In this document: piece after piece, positions 46,844-52,926 of the stretch
How positions within the stretch are numbered: position 1 is the first letter of the stretch
Layout: each line of letters opens with the position of its first letter
DNA from: Saccharopolyspora elongata
Lineage (GTDB): Bacteria > Actinomycetota > Actinomycetes > Mycobacteriales > Pseudonocardiaceae
Assembly (NCBI RefSeq): GCF_004348985.1
Contig: NZ_SMKW01000065.1
Span: forward strand, 1-52,926
Reading direction: 5' to 3'
Length of the DNA: 52,926 nucleotides
Position numbers and translations under genes: made by a program
Notes under the pieces: model-generated
The model's database searches: none
Told to the model about the DNA's origin: nothing
Seen by the model: only the letters and a program-made list of their open reading frames with translations

Positions 46844-46894
46844 CGGCACAAACGGGCGCGTTGCCATCAAAGCTCGATGAGCGACCGCAAGACT

Positions 46895-46928
46895 ACGGGG
46901 CCGCCGGAGAAAACTCTGGCGGCCCCGT
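46895..46928 (+). terminator. Strong terminator after the small secreted protein
   Basis: ACGGGGCCGCC pairs with GGCGGCCCCGT, extended by GGAG/CTCT-side pairing with one mismatch around an AAAA loop. It lies 52 bases after the stop codon. No U-tract follows. Confidence 0.75.
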
Positions 46929-47479
46929 GCGCAAACCCAGGCGATCGCCGCAGGGTAGCGGTGCTCGATGCCAAGTGGCGGCCTCTGAATATCTCGAAGC
47001 GGACGCAGTGATCAGGAACGCCGTGCACGCAGCGCTCGGTTGAATGCGGTGGCGCCCAGGTCGAGGAAGTACTCATCTCAGCTGACCTGATCAGGGTGGC
47101 CCCGCATCCGCGCTGCAGCCCGCCATGCCGCCGGCGACCGGGATGCATTTGTGCAGCTTCACGTGTACCTTTCCGGTCTACCCAGGATGGTCGAGGTGGC
47201 ACGCGAACGCGGACACTGTTCGTGCGGCAAGGCTGTCCGGTCCTGTTGGGACAATGTCGGCGCCTTCGCCATGCACGGCGATGCCGGAGCCGGTGGTGCC
47301 GGGCTTTACGTCGTCGTAGGGGGAGTGGCGTGGAAGACCCCGGCCAGAGCGTGGAAACCGTCGCTGCGCAAGTCACCGACGAACAGTTTGAAGGTTGATC
47401 GTGGCTGGGACTGGGACCGGTATGTCAGACAGGGATTACCGCCAGCAGCTCGGTCGTACGAGTACGCGCCCACCGCTCT
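46929..47479. other. Gene-free stretch
   Basis: About 550 bp between the terminator and the end of recognisable dxr homology. The right part may be the scrambled 3' end of dxr. I see no other gene. Confidence 0.45.
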
Positions 47480-48371
47480 GCGGCCGGCACTGCAGGCGAG
47501 GAAGGCCGCCACCGCCTCGTTGTTCGACGCGGTAGATAGCAGGCAGCCAGCCGCCCGCCCTGCCCGCGTGTTCGATCGCTGGGAAGGTTTCGTGGTCCAC
47601 CGGTTCGAAGGGGCAGGACAGCTGCTGGTTCCACGTGCAGAGGTTCGCTGCACCGGCGACCCGGTTCGGCCAGCCGAGGGCCAGTGAGATTGGCAGACGC
47701 ATGTCCGGCGGGCTGGCCTGCGCCAGCGTCGATTCGTCAGTGAAGGTGACCACGGAGTGGATCACTGACTGGGGTGCGCCACGATGTCGATCGGGTCGTA
47801 GGGGATGCCGAACAACAGGTGGGCTTCGATGAGCTTGAGGCCATTGTTCACCATGGTCGCAGAGTTGATCGTTCACGAGCGGCCCCCTGTCCCAAGTCGG
47901 GTGTGCCGGGGCGTTCCGTACGGTCACCGGCCAGGTCGACGCGTTCTTGCCGCGAAACGCGACCTCCGGACTCGCTCAGCACGTCGGAGTTGACCGGCAC
48001 CAGCTGACCGGGTGAGGCCGCCGCTTGCACCAGCTGGCCGCCGACCACCAGGATTTTTTGTTCGCTAGAGCCAGTTGCCGGGTATGGCGTTCAGCATGGC
48101 GTCGGCCGGGAGTGGTGTTGAGCAGTTCGGACGTCTCATCGAGTCCGGTGAGGACGTTGCCCAGGTAACCCAGGGCGCGGCGTTCCTGCGCTGCCTCGGT
48201 CTTGACCGCGTTGATGCGAACGCCGAACCTGACCGCCTGCGCGCCGAGGAGTTCGGCATTGCCACTGCGGCCAGTCCCGCAACGTGGAACGTATCCGGGT
48301 TCGCCGCGATGATGTCCAGCGCCTGGGTGCCGATGGACCCGGTCGAGCCGAGAATGGAGGACGCTGGTCAT
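47480..48371 (-). pseudogene. dxr: 1-deoxy-D-xylulose 5-phosphate reductoisomerase pseudogene
   Basis: Minus-strand ATG at 48371 overlaps the korB stop (ATGA) and starts MTSV. Within five codons the frame shifts, and the NADPH-binding ILGSTGSIGTQALDIIAANPD is found in the next frame. Further pieces in order are GNAELLGAQAVRFGVRINAVK, LALANK(E/K)S with VVGGQLVQAAASPGQLVPVNS, PTWDRGPLVN, LLFGIPYDRIDIV-like and PQSVIHSVV, DESTLAQASPPDMRLPISLALGWPNRV, and WNQQLSCPFEPVDHETFPAIEHA. At least four frameshifts are present, so it is dead. DXR makes 2-C-methyl-D-erythritol 4-phosphate, the first committed MEP-pathway step. As part of an ispG-korA-korB-dxr operon it was a second, locus-specific copy; a functional copy must exist elsewhere if this host uses the MEP pathway. 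Confidence 0.9.
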
Positions 48372-49375
48372 GGGGAGACCTGCCAGGTGTCGCGTCCTGC
48401 CAGCAAGCTCGCCAGGTCCGGCGGTCGGTTCTTGGTGGCGTTCACCTGTGCGCGGGCCAGGTCGTCGTAGACAGGCCGGCCGACGCAGCGGAAGACACCG
48501 GTCAGTGTTCGGTCCAGTTGGGACAGTTGGAACGCGTAGGACGGGTCGGGGATCGTCGTGTCGTGGATGACAGGCTCGCCGTCGGTGGTGAAGGCGAGTG
48601 TGCCATCCGATTGGCGGATGAGGATCTTGTTGCCGTCGCGGATGGGCTCGCCGTGGCGCAACGCGACGGGTTGTTGTTTGGCCAGTTCGAAGGCGCCGTC
48701 GTTGAAGATCGGGCAGTTCTGGTAGATCTCCACCAGCGCCGAGCCCCGGTGCTCAGCAGCGGCCCGCAGCACCTCGGTCAACTGCTTACGATCGGAGTCC
48801 AGTGCCCGCCCGACGAAGGTCGCCTCCGCGCCCAGAGCCAGCGAGACCGGGTTGAACGGGTGATCCAGCGAACCCATCGGGGTCGACTTGGTGACCTTGC
48901 CTTCTTCCGAGGTGGGCGAGTATTGACCCTTGGTCAGACCGTAGATCCGGTTGTTGAACAGCAGAATGTTCAGGTTCACGTTGCGGCGCAGGGCGTGGAT
49001 CAGGTGGTTGCCGCCGATCGACAACGCGTCGCCGTCACCGGTAACCACCCATACCGACAGGTCCCCTCGGCTGATGGCCAGACCGCTTGCGATCGCCGGG
49101 GCACGCCCGTGGATGGAGTGCATGCCGTAAGCGTTCATGTAGTACGGGAAGCGACTGGAGCAGCCGATACCTGAGATGAACACGATGTTCTCGCGCTTGA
49201 GCCCCAGCTCCGGCAGGAATGACTGCACGGCTGCGAGCACGGCGTAGTCACCGCAGCCAGGACACCAGCGGACTTCCTGGTCGGTCTTGAAGTCCTTGGC
49301 GGACTGCTTGCCGTCGAAGGTCGGCACGGCCGCCAGGCCGCCCATCGCCGGCAGGCCCAGGTCGATGCCGGTCAT
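48368..49375 (-). CDS. korB: 2-oxoacid:ferredoxin oxidoreductase, beta subunit
   Basis: 335 residues. RWCPGCGDYAVLAAVQ is the conserved Cys-containing start of the beta subunit. The thiamine diphosphate site is GDGDALSIGGNHL with the partner NNRIYG. The partner alpha/gamma subunit is korA at 50897. It takes up 2-oxoglutarate or a related 2-oxoacid, forms the acyl-CoA and reduces ferredoxin. An AAAGG ribosome site precedes the ATG. Its stop overlaps the start of dxr. An IS110 insertion upstream separates it from korA by about 1.5 kb, which may reduce its expression. The protein itself looks intact. Confidence 0.9.
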   Translation of the reverse strand: MTGIDLGLPAMGGLAAVPTFDGKQSAKDFKTDQEVRWCPGCGDYAVLAAVQSFLPELGLKRENIVFISGIGCSSRFPYYMNAYGMHSIHGRAPAIASGLAISRGDLSVWVVTGDGDALSIGGNHLIHALRRNVNLNILLFNNRIYGLTKGQYSPTSEEGKVTKSTPMGSLDHPFNPVSLALGAEATFVGRALDSDRKQLTEVLRAAAEHRGSALVEIYQNCPIFNDGAFELAKQQPVALRHGEPIRDGNKILIRQSDGTLAFTTDGEPVIHDTTIPDPSYAFQLSQLDRTLTGVFRCVGRPVYDDLARAQVNATKNRPPDLASLLAGRDTWQVSP

Positions 49376-49516
49376 GCGGCGCTACCTTTCTGGTGTGCCT
49401 CCGGTCGTCCGGAAAGATCGGGGTGTGCAGGCGGGGCAGGGATGGCTTTCATGCAGGCTGCCCTTGAGGGCTCAGGAGGCTCGGCCCCCTGCCCCGCACC
49501 CTTGTTCTGACCGCTG

Positions 49517-50826
49517 ATTAGGCACTGCGAACGATCGCTATGTAGGGCGTTGACGGCGGGACGGGGATGCATCGCACCGTCTGACTGATCGGAGGATCGA
49601 TGGCAGTAAAGGTGGGAATCGATGTCGCCAAGGAGTTCCACTGGGTCGCGATCGTGGTGGCCGAAGCCGGGAAAGTCCTTGTCTCCCAACGTATCGATAA
49701 CGATCCCGACAGTATCGACGCCCTGATCGGCCAGCTGCGGCAGGCCGAGGCCGACCACGGCGAGCTCACTGTCGCGATCGATTTGATGGGCGGTGTGGCC
49801 AGCCTGCTGACCGCGATGCTCATCGAGGCCGGGATCCGCCTGGTGTACGTGCCGGGCCTGGTGGTCAACCGCGCCCGCCGCGCCACCAAGGGCGGCGAGG
49901 CCAAGTCCGACCCCCGCGACGCCAAGACCATCGCCGACCAGCTGCGGCTGCACGATGACTGGCGCGAGGTCACCACCAGCGACGAGACCACGCTGGACCT
50001 GCGCATGCTGGTGTCCCGCCGCAGGGAACTCGTGGTGGACCAAACCCGCCGCCTGGCCCGGCTGCGGGAGACCTTGGCCAGCTTCTTCCCCGGCCTGGAA
50101 CGCGCCGTGGACGTCACCAACCTCGGTGATCTCCAGTTGCTGGCCCGGCATGTCACCCCGGCTGAGATCCGCCGGGCCGGCCGACGCCGCCTCACCGAGT
50201 ATCTGCTGCGGGCCGGTGCCAGCCGCCCCTACGCCGAAGCGCTGGTCGGCAAAGCGGTCACCGCCGCCGAGGCTCAGCGAACCGTCGTGCCCGGCGAGGC
50301 GCGGATGGCCGAGTTCGCCCGCGAGTTCGCCACCGAGGCCATCGCGGTCCGGCGCCGTATCGGGGAGCTGGATGCCCAGATCGCCGAGGATCTCGACCGC
50401 CACCCTGCCACGGCCCTCATCCGCAGCTTGCCGGGGATGGGGGCCACCCTGACCGGGGGGTTCCTCGCGGAGGCAGGAAATCTCACCCGCTTCGCCACCG
50501 CCGACCAACTCGCCTCGGCCGCCGGTCTGGCTCCGGTGCTGCAGCAGTCCGGCAAGATGCACTACCTGCGCCGGGCCACTGCCGGCAGCAAGACCCTGAA
50601 GTTCGTCTTCTACCAGTCCGCGTTTTGCGCCATCCGCACCGACCCCGCCAGCAAAGCCTTCTACCGGCGCAAACGCACCGAGGGCAAACGACATCACCAA
50701 GCCCTCATCGCGCTCGCTCGACGCCGCATCAACGTCCTGTTCGCGCTGCTGCGCACCCGCCAGCCCTACCAAGCCGACTACAGGACCCCCGACACGGCTA
50801 CCGCTGCTTGACAACTTCATTAGGCA
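49517..50826 (+). mobile_element. IS110-family insertion between korA and korB
   Basis: An intact IS110 transposase gene lies against the direction of the kor operon. The 8-base word ATTAGGCA occurs at 49517-49524 and 50819-50826, on both sides of the transposase gene, and may mark the recombination site or a short direct repeat. Removing the segment would leave about 210 bp between korA and korB. No clear terminal inverted repeats, as usual for this family. Confidence 0.7.
49600..50811 (+). CDS. IS110-family transposase
   Basis: 403 residues in one frame. An N-terminal RuvC-like DEDD domain starts KVGIDVAKEFHWVAIV, continues with AIDLMGG, and has SDPRDAKTIAD. The C-terminal transposase_20 domain has SLPGMGATLTGGFLAEAG and ASAAGLAPVLQQSGK, with the conserved serine. 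GGAGG lies four bases before the ATG. It looks functional. IS110 enzymes insert without typical inverted repeats, guided by an RNA derived from the element's flank, so the non-coding ends may encode a bridge RNA. Confidence 0.93.
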   Translation: MAVKVGIDVAKEFHWVAIVVAEAGKVLVSQRIDNDPDSIDALIGQLRQAEADHGELTVAIDLMGGVASLLTAMLIEAGIRLVYVPGLVVNRARRATKGGEAKSDPRDAKTIADQLRLHDDWREVTTSDETTLDLRMLVSRRRELVVDQTRRLARLRETLASFFPGLERAVDVTNLGDLQLLARHVTPAEIRRAGRRRLTEYLLRAGASRPYAEALVGKAVTAAEAQRTVVPGEARMAEFAREFATEAIAVRRRIGELDAQIAEDLDRHPATALIRSLPGMGATLTGGFLAEAGNLTRFATADQLASAAGLAPVLQQSGKMHYLRRATAGSKTLKFVFYQSAFCAIRTDPASKAFYRRKRTEGKRHHQALIALARRRINVLFALLRTRQPYQADYRTPDTATAA

Positions 50827-50896
50827 GCCTCCTCGATTCGCTCGGCGACCGCACGCCCGCATGGCGCGGTGTTGAATGGTGAACTCGCAAGCTCGT

Positions 50897-52771
50897 TCAC
50901 GCTGCATCCAGTCCCTTCACGAGGCCAACGAAGACGTCCTGCAACTCCTCGGCCTTGAACGGCAGACCCGCGACCTTGGTGTGCGACACCGCGTCCACCA
51001 GGAACTTCGCGCGGACCAGCATCGCCAGCTGTCCCAGGTTCATCTCCGGCACTACGACCCTGTCGTAACGACTCAGCACCTCGCCCAGGTTGCGCGGGAA
51101 CGGGTTGAGGTTGCGCAGATGGACGTGCGCGATGTCCATCCCCAGTCTGCGGACCCGCCGACACGCCGCGCCGATCGGTCCGAAGCTCGACCCCCAACCA
51201 AGCACCAGCGCCCGGGCGTTGCCCGACGGGTCGTCGACCTCGGTGTCGGGCACGTCGATGCCATCGACCTTGGCCTGGCGCAGCCGGACCATCTTGTCGT
51301 GGTTGTCCGGGGCGTAGGAGATGTTGCCGGTCCGGTCGGCCTTCTCCAGACCACCGATCCGGTGCTCCAGCCCCGGCGTTCCCGGCACCGCCCACGGTCG
51401 CGCCAGAGTCTGTGGGTCACGCAGGTAGGGCCAGAACTCGCCGGACCCGTCGGTGGCGTTCGGCTCGGTCGCGAACTCCACCGACAGGTCCGGGAGGTCC
51501 TCCACGTCGGGGATCAGCCACGGCTCCGAGCCGTTGGCGATGTAGCCGTCCGACAGCAGCAGCACCGGAGTGCGGTAGGTCAACGCGATCCGAGTCGCGT
51601 CCAGCGCCGATTGGAAGCAGTCCGCGGGCGAGCGCGGGGCGATGATCGGGACAGGGGCCTCGCCGTTGCGGCCGAACATGGCTTGCAGGAGGTCGGCCTG
51701 CTCCGTCTTGGTGGGCAGACCTGTGGAAGGGCCGCCGCGCTGGATGTCCAGCACGACCAGCGGCATCTCGGTCATCACCGCAAGGCCGATGGTCTCGGAC
51801 TTCAGCGCGATACCTGGGCCCGAGGTGGCGGTCACGCCGAGCGCGCCCCCGAAGGAGGCGCCCAGGGCGGCACCGATCCCGGCGATCTCGTCCTCGGCCT
51901 GGAAGGTGGTGACGTCGAAGTTCTTGTGCTTGGCCAACTCGTGCAGCACGTCCGAGGCGGGGGTGATGGGGTAGGCCCCCAGGAAGACCGGGCGTTTGGC
52001 GCACTGGCCGGCCGCGACGACGCCGTAGGCGAGCGCAGTGTTGCCGGTGATCTGCCGGTAGGTGCCTGCGGTGAGCTTGGCCGGGGCGACCAGGTAGGTC
52101 ACCGCGAACGACTCTGTGGTCTCGCCGTAGTTCCAGCCGGTGTGGAAGGCGAGGATGTTGGCCTCGGCGATGGCGGGGTTCTCGGCGAACTTCTCGCGTA
52201 GGAACCGTTCTGTACCGACGGTTTCCCGGTTGTACATCCAGGACAGCAGGCCGAGGGCGAACATGTTCTTCGCGCGTTCGGCATCCTTTTTCGACAGGCC
52301 GGTGGGTTCGAGTGCGGCGCGTGTGATGCTGGCCATCGCGACCTGGTGTACTTGGTAGCAGGCCAGTGACTGGTCTTCCAAGGGATTGCTGGTGTAGCCG
52401 ACCTTGGCCAGGTTGCGCTTGGTGAACTCATCGGTGTTGACGATGAGGATGCCGCCGGCGGGCAAGTCGGCGATGTTGGTCTTGAGGGCGGCGGGGTTCA
52501 TCGCGACGAGTACGTCGGGGCAGTCGCCGGGGGTGAGGATGTCGTAGTCGGCGAAGTGTAGTTGGAAGCTGGAAACGCCAGGTAGCGTGCCTTGTGGGGC
52601 GCGGATTTCGGCGGGGAAGTCGGGTAGGGTGGCGAGGTCATTGCCGAAGGTGGCGGCCTCGGAGGTGAAGCGGTCACCGGTCAGCTGGATGCCGTCGCCG
52701 GAGTCGCCCGCGAACCGGATCACGACCCGATCCACTTCCTTCAGAGCGGGACCGGGAGCGACGGCGGTCAT
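50897..52771 (-). CDS. korA: 2-oxoacid:ferredoxin oxidoreductase, fused gamma/alpha subunit
   Basis: 624 residues. The N-terminal gamma domain (residues 10-200) begins RVVIRFAGDSGDGIQLTGDRF. The alpha domain has YPITPASDVLHELAKH, then FQAEDEIAGIGAALGASFGGALGVTATSGPG and PLVVLDIQRGGPSTGLPTKTEQADLL. This fused form is usual in actinobacteria. With KorB it oxidises a 2-oxoacid and reduces ferredoxin. The ATG overlaps the stop of ispG (ATGA), so it is made together with an iron-sulfur enzyme that needs reduced ferredoxin or flavodoxin. No frameshift is visible. Confidence 0.92.
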   Translation of the reverse strand: MTAVAPGPALKEVDRVVIRFAGDSGDGIQLTGDRFTSEAATFGNDLATLPDFPAEIRAPQGTLPGVSSFQLHFADYDILTPGDCPDVLVAMNPAALKTNIADLPAGGILIVNTDEFTKRNLAKVGYTSNPLEDQSLACYQVHQVAMASITRAALEPTGLSKKDAERAKNMFALGLLSWMYNRETVGTERFLREKFAENPAIAEANILAFHTGWNYGETTESFAVTYLVAPAKLTAGTYRQITGNTALAYGVVAAGQCAKRPVFLGAYPITPASDVLHELAKHKNFDVTTFQAEDEIAGIGAALGASFGGALGVTATSGPGIALKSETIGLAVMTEMPLVVLDIQRGGPSTGLPTKTEQADLLQAMFGRNGEAPVPIIAPRSPADCFQSALDATRIALTYRTPVLLLSDGYIANGSEPWLIPDVEDLPDLSVEFATEPNATDGSGEFWPYLRDPQTLARPWAVPGTPGLEHRIGGLEKADRTGNISYAPDNHDKMVRLRQAKVDGIDVPDTEVDDPSGNARALVLGWGSSFGPIGAACRRVRRLGMDIAHVHLRNLNPFPRNLGEVLSRYDRVVVPEMNLGQLAMLVRAKFLVDAVSHTKVAGLPFKAEELQDVFVGLVKGLDAA

Positions 52772-52926
52772 GACAGGACCACCGGAGAGGAGCCGGGCAC
52801 GGGCTCCATGTCCTCGGCGATGCGCATGGCCTCCTCGATCAGGGTCTCGACGATCTGGTGCTCCGGCACCGTCTTGATCACCTCGCCCTTGACGAAGATC
52901 TGGCCCTTGCCGTTGCCCGAGGCCAC
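52768..52926 (-). CDS. ispG: 4-hydroxy-3-methylbut-2-enyl diphosphate synthase, C-terminal end
   Basis: The last 52 residues are visible: VASGNGKGQIFVKGEVIKTV then PEHQIVETLIEEAMRIAEDM. This is the highly conserved carboxyl end of IspG (GcpE), the [4Fe-4S] enzyme of the penultimate MEP step, which takes two electrons from ferredoxin or flavodoxin. The gene is cut by the right edge. Its stop overlaps the korA ATG, so transcription and translation continue into the 2-oxoacid:ferredoxin oxidoreductase. The copy in the main MEP operon usually has dxr and a site-2 protease upstream; here the neighbours differ, so this is probably a second, specialised copy. Confidence 0.88.
   Translation of the reverse strand: MASGNGKGQIFVKGEVIKTVPEHQIVETLIEEAMRIAEDMEPVPGSSPVVLS

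Noticed and set aside
48284..49174. Plus-strand frame opposite korB
   Set aside because: Val/Arg/Asp-rich shadow of an intact korB with clear thiamine diphosphate motifs.
49372..50907. 511-codon minus-strand frame across the IS110 element
   Set aside because: Antisense to an intact IS110 transposase and rich in Gly/Gln/Leu without known motifs. It spans the IS insertion, so it cannot be an ancestral gene.

Overview
The window is high-GC DNA with actinobacterial gene content: GTG starts, ATGA-coupled genes, WXG100 fragments, DUF305/LVIVD proteins, and ISL3, IS110, IS256, IS3 and Tn3-type transposases. A Pseudonocardiales-like genome is likely, but no marker here fixes the species. It looks like an accessory region where several specialised-metabolism loci lie among many decayed insertion sequences. 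No tRNA, rRNA or CRISPR array was seen.

Region 1 (about 1.6-23.0 kb) is the main intact system, an iterative polyunsaturated-fatty-acid (PUFA) synthase-like locus. Five genes run left to right with overlapping or near-overlapping junctions. They are a fatty acyl-AMP ligase; an unusual fusion of a catalase-like heme domain, a linoleate-isomerase-like FAD domain, an acyl carrier protein (ACP) and a thioesterase; a PfaD-type enoyl reductase; a PfaA-type KS-AT-ACP-KR-DH protein; and a PfaC-type KS-CLF-AT-(hotdog)4 protein. A divergent Baeyer-Villiger-type flavin monooxygenase flanks it. The parts suggest that a fatty acyl starter is activated, extended to a polyene, then isomerised and possibly oxidised while ACP-bound, and released by the thioesterase. 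The two megasynthase genes carry three short palindromes that are in frame.

Region 2 (23.0-31.5 kb) holds small hypothetical genes, type VII secretion remnants and transposase debris. An ISL3 element is interrupted by a 2.4 kb group II intron. Removing the intron restores a 523-residue transposase frame. The intron's own reverse transcriptase is broken by two apparent one-base deletions.

Region 3 (31.9-36.0 kb) is a terpene locus: a decayed polyprenyl synthetase, an apparently intact class I terpene synthase and a cytochrome P450. Decayed Tn3, IS110, kinase-like and methyltransferase genes follow.

Region 4 (39.3-42.4 kb, minus strand) is a three-gene operon: a probable heme-dependent tyrosine 3-hydroxylase, a catechol-type O-methyltransferase and a tyrosine phenol-lyase with all diagnostic residues. 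Together they predict a short route from tyrosine to guaiacol (2-methoxyphenol).

Region 5 (43.6-46.9 kb) has a secreted LVIVD-repeat protein coupled to a DUF305 protein, IS3 debris and a small secreted protein.

Region 6 (47.5 kb to the end, minus strand) reads ispG (C-terminus only) - korA - [IS110 insertion] - korB - dxr pseudogene. It links two MEP isoprenoid-pathway enzymes with a 2-oxoacid:ferredoxin oxidoreductase that could supply electrons to the iron-sulfur enzyme IspG. The dxr copy is frameshifted, and IS110 separates korA from korB.
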